A DNA stretch of 64,000 nt from JBGTSJ01 sp041940305 (GCA_041940305.1 JBGTSJ010000010.1:62001-126000), one strand, 5' to 3'. Shown: positions 29,734-38,478, numbered from the stretch's first letter. Numbers and translations are program-made. The notes: generated by a model from the letters alone, not told the origin.

Positions 29734-31044
29734 TCAGTCGTTCCGCAGCTTCAGCCCCATCTCGGTCAGCTTCGCCCGAATCTCGTTCAGGCTCGTCACA
29801 CCGAAGTTCTTCGCCGACAGCAGTTCGTCCGCCGTCCGCTGCACCAGTTCGCCGACGGTGACGATTCCCAGCCGCGACATGCACTTCCGGCTGCGGACCG
29901 ACAGGTCCATCTCCGCGATGGCCGTCCCCAGCAGTTGCTGCTCCTGCGGCGACATCTCCCGCATTGCGAACGACGGCTCCCGCGCCTTCTCGTGCAGGTT
30001 CTGTCCGACCACCAGGCCGTGGGCCTGCATCAGTTCGCGGACTTCGTTCAGAGACGTCTCGCCGAAGTTCTTCCCCGACAGCAGTTCCTGCTCGCTGATC
30101 CGCGTCAGGTCCCCCAGCGTCCGAATATCCATCCCCGCCAGGCAGTTCCGGCTGCGGACCGACAATTCAAAGTCCGTCACCGGACGGCTGAGGAGATGCT
30201 CCAGCTTCTGCTGCTGCTTGAGCGTGTCCTCGTCGTAGTACATGTTGCTGGTGGCTTCGATGTCCTTCATGTACAGCCGCGCCCGCTCGTTCGTCGGGTC
30301 GTGCTGCAGCACGCGCTCGAAGCAATACTGCGCCGCCTTGTAGTTCTCCCGGTCCTCGTACAGCAGCCCCAGGTTCAGCAACGCCCCCAGGTAGAACGGC
30401 GGCTTGGACAGGCAGCGCTCGTACAACTGGATCGCGTCCTCGTCGTTCCCGTGCAGCGCGTTCTGGAACGCCAGCGAGAACAGCGCCCGCGAGTGGTGCG
30501 GGTCCATGTCCACCGCCCGCTCGAAATACTCAATCGCGCCGAACGTGTCGCCGCGGTCGAACATCACGCAACCCATCTGGTACGAATACTCCGCCTGCCG
30601 GGCTCCTTCTCCGCCGGTGCTGCGGATCAGCTTTTCCGCTTCGTCCAGCTTCCCCTGCTGGCGGATCTCTCCGGCCCGACGCAGCGTGCACTCGATCTGG
30701 TTGTAACCGAGCTTCCCCGCTTCCTCGAATTCCTTGGCCGACCGCTCGTGTTCCCCCAGCGTCGACAATGCCTGAGCCAGATAGAACCGACCCTGGCCGT
30801 CCTTCGTTCCCGTCAGCAGTTCGACCGCACGGCGATGCTGGCCCAACAGGAACATCCCGATTCCCGCCCGCGCCTGCAGACCCGGATTTCCCGACGACTC
30901 GGACGCCAGTTGCTCCACGGCACGGCGAAACTCCGACGCGCCCGGCCCCGCCGCCGCAGCCGTCAGTCGCCGTACCTCTTCGACACCGAATGGAGCCGAA
31001 CTCTTCAACGCCTCTCCAAAATTGAAGGGCTGAGCAACACTCAC
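29734..31044 (-). CDS. TPR protein with two RNA polymerase alpha-CTD-like domains
   Basis: Residues about 30-265 are tetratricopeptide-like helices (ALFSLAFQNALHGNDEDAIQ, ALLNLGLLYEDRENYKAAQY). Residues about 294-340 and 381-432 are two copies of the helix-hairpin-helix C-terminal domain of the RNA polymerase alpha subunit (LSVRSRNCLAGMDIRTLGDL with SGKNFGETSLNEV; LSVRSRKCMSRLGIVTVGEL with SAKNFGVTSLNEI). There is no alpha N-terminal or assembly domain, so it is not RpoA. I infer a DNA-, sigma- or transcription-factor-binding adaptor. GTG 31044 is chosen over ATG 31128 because the preceding residues are unlike a folded protein; both are possible. Confidence 0.85.
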   Translation of the reverse strand: MSVAQPFNFGEALKSSAPFGVEEVRRLTAAAAGPGASEFRRAVEQLASESSGNPGLQARAGIGMFLLGQHRRAVELLTGTKDGQGRFYLAQALSTLGEHERSAKEFEEAGKLGYNQIECTLRRAGEIRQQGKLDEAEKLIRSTGGEGARQAEYSYQMGCVMFDRGDTFGAIEYFERAVDMDPHHSRALFSLAFQNALHGNDEDAIQLYERCLSKPPFYLGALLNLGLLYEDRENYKAAQYCFERVLQHDPTNERARLYMKDIEATSNMYYDEDTLKQQQKLEHLLSRPVTDFELSVRSRNCLAGMDIRTLGDLTRISEQELLSGKNFGETSLNEVRELMQAHGLVVGQNLHEKAREPSFAMREMSPQEQQLLGTAIAEMDLSVRSRKCMSRLGIVTVGELVQRTADELLSAKNFGVTSLNEIRAKLTEMGLKLRND

Positions 31045-31281
31045 GGTACCGCCACCGGCTTCCCCGGCTCCCCACGTCTGCGTATTCAAGTCTCGTGCTC
31101 CGATGAATGGACAGCCTCGGCGCAGCACGGCCGTCGCCGCGCGCGCAGACTCTCAGAGGCAACCGTCCCCACGTCTGAACGGCATTTCCCCAGCCGTCAG
31201 GCCTGTCCATCGCCCAACCAGCATCCGAAAAGTATAATCACGGCCAACTTACGTGCAACCGCGGCGATTGAGCCGTTTAGC

Positions 31282-31300
31282 CCCGGCCCAGCAGGCCGGG
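31282..31300. repeat. GCCC-rich palindromic repeat, copy 4
   Basis: Stem CCCGGCC / GGCCGGG with loop CAGCA, preceded by TTGAGCCGTTTAGC, upstream of the PQQ propeller gene. Confidence 0.75.
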
Positions 31301-31378
31301 CGGACGGTGTGGCTCGCCCATTGAGCCGGGATCGACCAGCAACCGTTCGCCACAATCCCCTGCAGTCCTATTCCCAGC

Positions 31379-32632
31379 ATGATGCGCTCATATCCTCTCT
31401 GGCGACCCGTCGCTCTGGCGATCACCGTCCTGCTCACCGCCCCCCTTCGGGCCGCGGACTGGCCGCAGATCCTCGGCCCCGACCGAAACGGCATCGCTGC
31501 TCAAGGAGAACGGCTGGCCGACTCCTGGCCCGACGCAGGCCCCCCCGAAGCCTGGCAGCGCCCCGTCGGTCGTGGGTTCGCCGCCCCCTCCATTGCCGGC
31601 AACACCGCCATCGTCTTCGATCGCGACGGCAACGAAGAACGCGTCCAGGCCCTCCACGCCGCCACCGGCCGCCCCATCTGGGAGAAGCGCTATCCCACTG
31701 ACTTCCAACCGCAGTACGGTCGCGACGATGGTCCCATGGCGTGCCCGTCCATCAGAGAAGACCGCGTCGTCACCTTCGGTGCTCAAGGCATCCTCTCCTG
31801 CTACGACCTCGCCTCCGGCGAACTGGCCTGGCAGCGCGACACCCACAAGGACTTCGGCGCCCGCGAAGGCTTCTTCGGCGCCGGCAGCAGCCCGCTGATC
31901 GAAGATGGGAAGGTCATCGTCATCGTCGGCGGCGAGCGCGAAGCCGAAGCCGCCGTCGTGGCCTTCGACCTCGCCACCGGCGACACCATCTGGCACTCCG
32001 TCGCTGACGGCCCCAGCTACTCGTCGCCCGTCGTCGCCACCGTCGACGGCACCCGCCATCTCATCGCGCTCACGCGCCTCAAGTGCGTCTCGCTCGACCC
32101 GCAGGATGGCTCGGTCCGCTTCCAGTTCCCCTACGGACTCCGTGGTCCCACCGTCACCGCCGCCAACCCGCTCGTGCTCGACGGCCACCTCTTTCTCACT
32201 GCCAGCTACGGCATCGGCGCGGTCTATGCCGACATCCAGCCAGACGCCGCCGCCGAGGTCTGGTCTGGCGACGACCTCATGTCGAGCCAATACACCACCT
32301 GCATCGAGCACGACGGCCTGCTCTACGGCATCGACGGCCGCCAGGACATCCCCCCCGCCGACCTTAAGTGCTTCGATCCGAAAACACGGGAAGTGAAGTG
32401 GATCGAATCCGGGTTCGGTTACGCCTCCCTCATCGCCGCCGACGGCAAACTCATCATCGCCAGGACCGACGGAGAGTTAATTCTCGCCGAACTCAATCCG
32501 GAAGAATTCCGCCCTCTCGCCCGATCCCAAATCTTCAACGACACCGTTCGCGCCCTCCCCGCCCTCGCCGGCGGCCGCCTCTATCTCCGCGACACCAGAA
32601 CCCTCAAGTGTCTTCAGGTGGGACGTCGGTAA
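31379..32632 (+). CDS. Secreted PQQ-like beta-propeller protein
   Basis: A 417-residue exported protein (signal LALAITVLLTAPLRAA-like stretch within residues 8-26). The mature part is one BamB/PQQ-type propeller: ADWPQILGPDRNGI at the start is a hallmark of planctomycete members, followed by blade motifs LHAATGRPIWEKRY, CYDLASGELAWQRD, AFDLATGDTIWHSV and CFDPKTREVKWIESG. The PQQ ligands of alcohol dehydrogenases are not evident, so a scaffold or binding role is likelier than catalysis. MM at the start (31379 or 31382) is equivocal. nrdR follows after 68 bp. Confidence 0.9.
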   Translation: MMRSYPLWRPVALAITVLLTAPLRAADWPQILGPDRNGIAAQGERLADSWPDAGPPEAWQRPVGRGFAAPSIAGNTAIVFDRDGNEERVQALHAATGRPIWEKRYPTDFQPQYGRDDGPMACPSIREDRVVTFGAQGILSCYDLASGELAWQRDTHKDFGAREGFFGAGSSPLIEDGKVIVIVGGEREAEAAVVAFDLATGDTIWHSVADGPSYSSPVVATVDGTRHLIALTRLKCVSLDPQDGSVRFQFPYGLRGPTVTAANPLVLDGHLFLTASYGIGAVYADIQPDAAAEVWSGDDLMSSQYTTCIEHDGLLYGIDGRQDIPPADLKCFDPKTREVKWIESGFGYASLIAADGKLIIARTDGELILAELNPEEFRPLARSQIFNDTVRALPALAGGRLYLRDTRTLKCLQVGRR

Positions 32633-32700
32633 TCGGCTGTCGGTGGTCGGTATTCAACTTCACCCCTTAACTCTCGACGCTGAGCTCTTAGCCCCCCCTC

Positions 32701-33180
32701 ATGCTCTGCCCCTTCTGCCGCCAGGGTGAAACGAAAGTCGTCGATTCCCGCGACAGCGAGGAGTTCGTCATCCGCCGCCGCCGGCAGTGCCTGCAGTGCA
32801 ACCGCCGCTTCACCACATACGAGAAGATTGAAGAGACGCCGCTGAAGGTCATCAAGAAGGACGGCATCCGGATGCCGTTCGACCGCGACAAGATCCGCTC
32901 CGGCATGGAGAAGGCCTGCTACAAGCGTCCTGTCAGCGCGGAGCAGATCGACCAGATCATCAGCGACATCGAAACCGACGTCGCCGAGAACTTTGAGCGA
33001 GAAGTCCCGTCGCAGTACATCGGCGAGAAGCTGATCCAGGCCCTGCGCCAGCTCGATCAGGTCGCCTACGTCCGCTTCGCCAGCGTCTACCGCGAATTCC
33101 AGGACGTGAACGACTTCGTCGAAGAACTCCAGCCCATGCTCCAGCAACTCAAAACTCGCCGCCGCAGCAGCCGCGATTGA
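32701..33180 (+). CDS. nrdR: Transcriptional repressor NrdR
   Basis: A 159-residue regulator of ribonucleotide reductase genes. The N-terminal zinc ribbon has MLCPFC (C3, C6) and CLQC (C31, C34) around SRDSEEFVIRRRR, and an ATP-cone domain follows (about 45-135: TPLKVIKKDGIRMPFDRDKI, YVRFASVYREFQDV). NrdR binds (d)ATP and represses nrd promoters at NrdR boxes. No nrd gene or box is visible in this window, so it acts in trans. plsY follows after a hairpin repeat. Confidence 0.97.
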   Translation: MLCPFCRQGETKVVDSRDSEEFVIRRRRQCLQCNRRFTTYEKIEETPLKVIKKDGIRMPFDRDKIRSGMEKACYKRPVSAEQIDQIISDIETDVAENFEREVPSQYIGEKLIQALRQLDQVAYVRFASVYREFQDVNDFVEELQPMLQQLKTRRRSSRD

Positions 33181-33195
33181 ACACCATAAGCACAG

Positions 33196-33270
33196 GAACA
33201 CTAATGACCGCTAATCAACACTAATGGTTTTCAACGAGGCATTAGTGGCAATTGGCGGTCATCAGCGTTC
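33196..33270. repeat. CACTAATG inverted repeat
   Basis: Left arm 33196-33227 (starts GAACACTAATGACCGC) and right arm 33239-33270 (ends GGCGGTCATCAGCGTTC) pair with few mismatches around an 11-base loop. It occupies most of the nrdR-plsY gap. Same architecture as the CTGCG elements at 33982 and 35009, but different sequence. Confidence 0.75.
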
Positions 33271-33309
33271 TTCCCTCTTTCTCGCTCAACGATCATCGGG
33301 CGGTCCACC

Positions 33310-34005
33310 TTGGATCTCGATCCCACTCTCGCCGTTCCCCTTGCCCTGCTCGCCGCGTACCTCGTCGGCTCGATCCCGTTCAGCCTGCTGATCGGCAGGT
33401 GGATCGGCGGTATCGACCTGCGTCAGCACGGCAGCCGCAACGTCGGCGCCACCAACGTCGCCCGCACGCTCGGCCTCAAGTGGGGGCTGCTTGCACTGCT
33501 GCTCGATGCGCTCAAGGGCTTGCTCCCGGTTCTGCTCCTCCCCCCGCTGCTGCTCGGCGAACATGATCCGCTGCTCGGACATCTCCGCGTCGGCTGCGGA
33601 CTCGCCGCCATTTGCGGGCACATGTTTCCCCCTTGGCTCGGCTTTCGTGGCGGAAAGGGGGTCGCGACCGCGCTGGGGGTTGTGTCGGTCCTCGCGCCGT
33701 GGGCCACGCTCGCCGCGTTCGTGGTGTTCGCCCTGACGTTCGCCGTGTCGCGCTACGTGTCGCTCAGTTCCATCCTCGCCTCAGCGGCATTCGCCATCTC
33801 CCAGTTCATTTTTCTCGGCCGCGACGCCTTCTCCGCCCGCCACTGGAGCATCGCCGCCTTCTCCCTCGCCGTCCCGGCATTGATCATCATCCGCCACCGT
33901 GCCAATCTGGTACGCCTCTGGCACGGCACCGAACCCCGCTTCCAGCGACGACAGCAACCCGAGCAGCCCGCGGCGGAGGAAGGGGACGCAGATCAACGCA
34001 GATAA
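33310..34005 (+). CDS. plsY: Acyl-phosphate glycerol-3-phosphate acyltransferase PlsY
   Basis: Integral membrane enzyme that makes lysophosphatidate from acyl phosphate and glycerol-3-phosphate. It is 231 residues from TTG 33310, with TM helices and family motifs AYLVGSIPFSLLIGRW, HGSRNVGATNVARTLG, LDALKG and GHMFPPWLGFRGGKGVAT (positions typical of PlsY). The charged C-terminal tail (QPEQPAAEEGDADQRR) is partly encoded by the left arm of the repeat at 33982 and is probably not conserved. No better start codon lies between the upstream hairpin and 33310. Confidence 0.95.
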   Translation: MDLDPTLAVPLALLAAYLVGSIPFSLLIGRWIGGIDLRQHGSRNVGATNVARTLGLKWGLLALLLDALKGLLPVLLLPPLLLGEHDPLLGHLRVGCGLAAICGHMFPPWLGFRGGKGVATALGVVSVLAPWATLAAFVVFALTFAVSRYVSLSSILASAAFAISQFIFLGRDAFSARHWSIAAFSLAVPALIIIRHRANLVRLWHGTEPRFQRRQQPEQPAAEEGDADQRR

Positions 34006-34131
34006 CTGCAGATCACCGCAGAACAAGATGGACGGTAATGGCTGCAACCGGTGACCTGAGCGGCAAGCGGATACCATTCCTGTCCTGAATCTGCGCCAAT
34101 CCCTTTCAAATCTGCGTTCATCTGCGGCCCC
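33982..34131. repeat. CTGCG long inverted repeat, element A
   Basis: Left side has tandem GCAGAT units (GGGGACGCAGATCAACGCAG from 33982), the right side 34110-34131 carries ATCTGCGTTCATCTGCG; the arms match 20 of 22 bases. It overlaps the plsY stop and ends 39 bp before the sugar-isomerase gene. Element B (35009-35190) has the same right-arm sequence. Confidence 0.8.
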
Positions 34132-34170
34132 CTTTTCCCCGCTCAATCGCCTCCGGAAGGATGCAACCCC

Positions 34171-35001
34171 ATGCAGCTCGGACTCATCAACTCCGCCTGG
34201 GCCCAGTCCGGCCGCGACACCGCCTGGGGCATCGCGAAAACGAAGGAACTCGGCTTCGACTCCATCGACATCTTCACCGACCCTCTCGATATCGACATCC
34301 GCGAGCGCCGCCTCATCAAGCGGGAATGCGACCGCCGCGGCCTGCCGATCGTCTCCGTCTGCTGCGTCGCCGTCGGCCTGATTGACTTCAACCCCAGCGT
34401 GCAGCGTTTCCACATGGACCGCTGTCGCGCCTTCCTCGATCTCGTGTACGAGTTCGAAGCCCGCAACCTGCTGCTGGTCCTCGGCGAGTACATCTGGAAC
34501 CAGGAAGTCATCCCCCCCGCCGAGCAGTGGCGGATCGGCGTCGAGAACTGCCGCCGCCTCGCCGAACGCGCCGAGACGCTCGGCATCCAGATCGCCCTCG
34601 AGCTGGAGCCGTTTCCCCTCTCGCTGCTCAACAACGTCGAGCGCACGCGGCAGTTCATCGACGACGTGAACCACCCCGCCCTCGCCGCCAACATCGACAT
34701 CTCCCACTTGCAACTCGCCCGCGTCCCCCCCGAAGAACTTCGGCAGCTCAAGGGGAAGGCGATCCACGTCCACATCTCCGACTGCGACGGCCAGCGTCAC
34801 GGCGACCTCCCTCCGGGTCGCGGCGTCGTCGACTTCGAGCCTTACCTCCGCGAAATCAAGCAGCTCGACATCGACGGCGCCGTCTCCATCGAACTCGAAT
34901 ACTCCCCCCAGCCCGACCAGATCGAAGCCTGGGTCCAGGAAGCCTACACCGCGACCGACCGACTGATGGAAGCCGCCAACCTTCGCGGCAGTCGCCAGTG
35001 A
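34171..35001 (+). CDS. Sugar phosphate isomerase/epimerase (AP-endonuclease 2 fold)
   Basis: A 276-residue TIM-barrel protein of the xylose isomerase-like family. Candidate metal ligands are Glu in IALELEPFP, Asp in ANIDISHLQ, His in HVHISDCDGQRH and Glu in GAVSIELEYS, the usual spacing. The substrate is not deducible; the family includes hydroxypyruvate isomerase, inosose dehydratase and keto-sugar epimerases. GGAAGGA precedes ATG 34171. It is bracketed by the two CTGCG inverted elements, which isolates it from plsY and the antiporter gene. Confidence 0.9.
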   Translation: MQLGLINSAWAQSGRDTAWGIAKTKELGFDSIDIFTDPLDIDIRERRLIKRECDRRGLPIVSVCCVAVGLIDFNPSVQRFHMDRCRAFLDLVYEFEARNLLLVLGEYIWNQEVIPPAEQWRIGVENCRRLAERAETLGIQIALELEPFPLSLLNNVERTRQFIDDVNHPALAANIDISHLQLARVPPEELRQLKGKAIHVHISDCDGQRHGDLPPGRGVVDFEPYLREIKQLDIDGAVSIELEYSPQPDQIEAWVQEAYTATDRLMEAANLRGSRQ

Positions 35002-35008
35002 GGACAAG

Positions 35009-35190
35009 GGGGACGCAGATGATCGCAGATCGAAGGAGATTCTCGCAGATTCTTCGCAGAGTTCCCCGAACGCGATTTCTCCCCTGCCGCAGCCTGATCC
35101 TATGTCCTGATTTGCCGTGACTTGAACTTGCCACACTCTCTCCTTCGATCTGCGCCAATCCCCTTTTAATCTGCGTTCGTCTGCGTCCCC
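35009..35190. repeat. CTGCG long inverted repeat, element B
   Basis: Outer arms GGGGACGCAGA (35009-35019) and TCTGCGTCCCC (35180-35190); inner arms CGCAGATCGAAGGAGA (35024-35039) and its exact 16-bp complement at 35139-35154. The middle ~100 bases are not repetitive. The right arm is closely similar to that of element A. Confidence 0.85.
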
Positions 35191-35218
35191 TGATTTCCCC
35201 TCACGATCGTGCTCCCGC

Positions 35219-36202
35219 ATGGCTCTCCTGATCATCAAGTTCCTGTTCCTCGCTGCAATCGTCGTCGGCGCCGGCATCGTCCTCGCGCGGGCCTGCGACA
35301 AGATCGCCGATCTCACGGGCCTCGGCCGCACGCTCATCGGCATGGTGCTGCTCGCCTCCGCCACCAGCCTCCCCGAGTTCACCGTCGCCTGGAATTCGGT
35401 GAAGATCGGCGCGATCGACCTCACGATGGGAGACGTTCTCGGCAGCTCATTGATGAACCTGATGATCCTCGCCGTACTCGACCTGGCGACGAAGCAGCGC
35501 GGCCAGATGCTTTCGCGGATGGCGGCCGCACACGCGCTCTCCGCCATCGCCAGCATGCTGCTGACGATCATCGTCCTGCTGTTTCTCCTGCTCGATACCA
35601 GCTGGACGCTCTGGCGGTTCGGCCCCGGCACCATCGCCGTCTTCACCGCCTACATCTTCAGCCTCCGCCTGATCTACTTCGATCAGCGCGTGTCGCAGGA
35701 GCCGCCGAGTCACGAGCACAAGCCACAACGCTGGTGGCCCTCCGTCCTCGGCTTTCTCGGCGGCGCGACCGCCATCCTCATCGCCGGCCCGCAACTGGCT
35801 CACACCGCCGATGAACTCGCCGAGATGACCGGACTCGGCCGCACGTTCTTCGGCACCGTGTTCGTCGCCATCATCACATCGCTCCCCGAGATGGTGACGT
35901 CCATCGAAGCCCTCCGCCTCGGCGCCCGCGACATGGCCGTCGGCAACGTGTTCGGCAGCAACGCCTTCAACATGATCGTCCCGGTCGTCGGCGACATGGC
36001 CAGCACTCAGCCGATCCTCGGCCTTGCCTCCGAGACCCACGCCATCACCGCCGCCGCAGTGATCCTCGTCACGGCTGTCGCCACCCTCGGCCTGCTGTAC
36101 CGCGCCGAGAAACGCTACTGGCTCATCGAACCCGACGCCGCCCTCGTCCTGCTGCTCATCCTCGGCGCCCTTGGCCTCGTCTACGTCTATCGACCGGTGT
36201 AG
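35219..36202 (+). CDS. Sodium/calcium antiporter (CaCA superfamily)
   Basis: A 327-residue inner-membrane protein with about ten TM helices in two homologous halves, each with an alpha-repeat: GMVLLASATSLPEFTVAW with GDVLGSSLMNLMILA in the first, and GTVFVAIITSLPEMVTSI with GNVFGSNAFNMIVPV in the second. The conserved acidic residues in the SLPE motifs and the G(S/N)S pattern match YrbG/NCX-type cation exchangers that use sodium or proton gradients to expel calcium. Starts at ATG 35219, 28 bp after repeat element B. Convergent with the MnmE-like gene. Confidence 0.92.
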   Translation: MALLIIKFLFLAAIVVGAGIVLARACDKIADLTGLGRTLIGMVLLASATSLPEFTVAWNSVKIGAIDLTMGDVLGSSLMNLMILAVLDLATKQRGQMLSRMAAAHALSAIASMLLTIIVLLFLLLDTSWTLWRFGPGTIAVFTAYIFSLRLIYFDQRVSQEPPSHEHKPQRWWPSVLGFLGGATAILIAGPQLAHTADELAEMTGLGRTFFGTVFVAIITSLPEMVTSIEALRLGARDMAVGNVFGSNAFNMIVPVVGDMASTQPILGLASETHAITAAAVILVTAVATLGLLYRAEKRYWLIEPDAALVLLLILGALGLVYVYRPV

Positions 36203-36300
36203 GCGACTCGTTCCGCGAGTCGCGCGGACAGAGCCGCAATCCTGCTGCCGGCGATCCGAGTACACCGACATCAACTCACTCCACTCGTGGAGCGAGTGGA

Positions 36301-37437
36301 CTACATTCCTGACGCCCGCACCGCCGCCTGCACCCCATCCCGGTCGCCGACCGCCGCAGCATCTCGCACCCCGCGCAGCCACTCCACCTGCCGCCGCGAA
36401 ACCGGCACTGCCGTCCCCCCCGCTGGAACGTTCGGCACAAGGACGCGCACAATCGCCTCGGTCAGCTCTTCCAGTCCCGCCCCTGTCACCGCCGACACCG
36501 GCATGACGGCTCCCGGCGACTCTCCGCCCCACGCATCCGCCAGGTCCGACTTGTTCGCAACGCGAATTGCATCGGGAAACTTACGCACCAGCTCAACGTC
36601 CGCCTCCTCCAGCGGGCGAGAGCGATCCAGCACCAGCACGACGCAGTCCGCCTCGCTCACGCGCCGCCGCGCACGCTCGATTCCCGCCGACTCCAGTTCG
36701 TCGGCCATGCCCCGCAGCCCCGCCGTGTCCGACAGTTCCACCGGCCAACCATCGAACGCCGTCTGTCCGGTCACCACGTCCCGCGTCGTCCCCGGCTGAT
36801 CGAACACGATCGACCGCGCGTACCCGAGCAGCGCATTGATCAGGCTCGACTTGCCGACATTCGGGGCCCCGCACAGCACCACCTTCCACGGCTGCGTCAG
36901 GTGCAGCCCGAACTCCGCCCACCCCAGCAGCTCGTTCGCCCGAGCGGCCGCCGCATCCGGCGGAGCATCCAGCATCTCTTCGATCGCCGCGCGCAGCACG
37001 CCCGACTGCTGTTCGAGCAGGATCTTCGCCGTCCGCAGCGTCGTCGCCTGCGTCAGCGCGGCGATGCACTCCGCATCGAACGGACTCGAATTCGCCCCCT
37101 CCAGTTCCCGCCAGTCCACAACGCGGCACCCCCGGCCTTCCAGGTCCGACAGGATCCGCCGCACCGCCGCCGCGCCTCCGTGGCAATGAATCTCCGTCAC
37201 GCGTTCTGACGATCGGCAGACGACCACTTCCTCCGGAATACCCACCCCCCATTTCCCGAAGCACACGCGATTCAGCGGCTGGTCCGCCACTGCTCGCGAA
37301 TTCGCCGCTGCGAACAGCGCCGGCGGAGCATCCAGCAGCCCCGCGTTGCCGCGATACACAATCGTCGCCACCGCCCCCCGTCCGAGCGGAGTCACCAGCG
37401 CGGCCATCGGCTCGTTGCGCGTTTTCGTCACGCTCAC
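36301..37437 (-). CDS. Short MnmE-like GTPase without the C-terminal Cys motif
   Basis: A 378-residue relative of the tRNA U34-modifying GTPase MnmE/TrmE. The N-terminal folate-binding-like part (ALVTPLGRGAVATIVYRG, EIHCHGGAAAVRRIL) is shortened, the G domain is complete (G1 GAPNVGKS, G3 DTAGLRGM, G4 NKSD), and the helical part follows. MnmE is about 450 residues and ends in C-(I/L)-G-K, whose Cys is needed for tRNA modification; here the protein ends AAVRASGM with no such motif. So tRNA modification by the canonical route is doubtful. GTG 37437 overlaps the coaX stop (37434-37436) as GTGA; ATG 37407 is an alternative. Confidence 0.85.
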   Translation of the reverse strand: MSVTKTRNEPMAALVTPLGRGAVATIVYRGNAGLLDAPPALFAAANSRAVADQPLNRVCFGKWGVGIPEEVVVCRSSERVTEIHCHGGAAAVRRILSDLEGRGCRVVDWRELEGANSSPFDAECIAALTQATTLRTAKILLEQQSGVLRAAIEEMLDAPPDAAAARANELLGWAEFGLHLTQPWKVVLCGAPNVGKSSLINALLGYARSIVFDQPGTTRDVVTGQTAFDGWPVELSDTAGLRGMADELESAGIERARRRVSEADCVVLVLDRSRPLEEADVELVRKFPDAIRVANKSDLADAWGGESPGAVMPVSAVTGAGLEELTEAIVRVLVPNVPAGGTAVPVSRRQVEWLRGVRDAAAVGDRDGVQAAVRASGM

Positions 37438-38240
37438 TGCGCCTCCAGCCCCGCCGCCGTAATCGCCAGGCCCTGCAGCGACAGATGCGGCTCGTGACGC
37501 ACGATCGTCGGCAGATGCGGATACAGCAGCGGCGCCGCCCCTCCCGTCACGAGGATCAGCGGTTCATCGTGCTCGTCCCCCGCCAGCATCAGCCGCCGCA
37601 TCAACTCTTTCACCGCGCCCACGTGTCCCCAGTACAGCCCGCTGGTGATCGCCGCCTGCGTGTTCCGTCCCAGCTGCGGCGGCGCGTCGGCCGCGTCCAC
37701 GATCGACGCCATCTCGATGAGCGGCAGCAGCGCCGTGTACTCGTGCAACGCCTTCGCACACAGGTCGAACCCCGGCAGAATGGCCCCCCCGCAGAAGTGC
37801 CCCGCCCCGTTCACATAATCCACCGTCGTCGCCGTCCCGCTGCTGATCAGCACCGCCGGCTGCCCCTCCCGCCGCACCACATTCGCCGCGATCGCATTCA
37901 GCAGCCGGTCGATCCCCACCTTCTCGGGATAGTCGACGTCGATCGTCAGCGGAAACCGGGTTCGATCCAGAATGGCAACCGGCGCCCGCCGCTCTGCCGG
38001 CCACTCGGTCATGATCCGCTCGACCTCGGCCGGATTCGAACCGGAAACAACGGCTGCCGTGTCGGCATCGCTCACCAGTGAAGTAATTGCAGCGGCATCA
38101 ATCGACTGCCCGCACGCATACGCGCTCCAAGCGCGGCACTCCGGCAGATCGGCCTCGTCAGCCGAGCCCGGCTCCATCAGCCCCAGCTTGATTCGCGAGT
38201 TGCCCGCGTCGATGACCAGCATGGCGGATGGGGACGGCAT
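37434..38240 (-). CDS. coaX: Type III pantothenate kinase
   Basis: Phosphorylates pantothenate, the first step of CoA synthesis. The 268-residue product shows the ASKHA-fold motifs of CoaX: MLVIDAGNSRIKLGL (phosphate 1), the YPEKVGIDRLLNAIAA block, GTATTVDYVNGAGHFCGGAI (phosphate 2) and LVTGGAAPLLYPHL. ATG 38222 would start right at the conserved motif and is equally credible. The gene is translationally coupled to the MnmE-like GTPase by a 4-bp overlap. Confidence 0.95.
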   Translation of the reverse strand: MPSPSAMLVIDAGNSRIKLGLMEPGSADEADLPECRAWSAYACGQSIDAAAITSLVSDADTAAVVSGSNPAEVERIMTEWPAERRAPVAILDRTRFPLTIDVDYPEKVGIDRLLNAIAANVVRREGQPAVLISSGTATTVDYVNGAGHFCGGAILPGFDLCAKALHEYTALLPLIEMASIVDAADAPPQLGRNTQAAITSGLYWGHVGAVKELMRRLMLAGDEHDEPLILVTGGAAPLLYPHLPTIVRHEPHLSLQGLAITAAGLEAQ

Positions 38241-38265
38241 GGCCGTGATGCAGGACTGTACTAGG

Positions 38266-38327
38266 CCCGGCGTTCACGCCGGGTTCAACGCCGAGTCGCG
38301 TGACGTCTGAGCCTCGTTCACGAGGCT
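38266..38327. repeat. Cluster of short hairpins
   Basis: Two perfect hairpins: CCCGGCGTTCACGCCGGG (38266-38283) and AGCCTCGTTCACGAGGCT (38310-38327). Both have loop TTCA. They lie in the 238-bp gap between coaX and pntB; the rest of the gap is featureless. Confidence 0.7.
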
Positions 38328-38478
38328 TCTCGTCGGCTCAGCGCATTCAGCGAAGTTGCGGAAATGTCCGGCGGACCGGGCTGAGGAACATCTTGGCGTC
38401 TCGGGTCACCCGGCGTAAACGCCGCGTCTATAACAGACGGATTTCAGAGCCGAATGCACTCCGAATCAGGGAGCCCGC

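Noticed and set aside
29935..31701. 588-codon plus-strand frame
   Set aside because: Antisense to the TPR-alphaCTD gene; no domain.
33982..35190. CRISPR array
   Set aside because: The repeats are inverted, few, and not regularly spaced by unique spacers; no cas gene is nearby.
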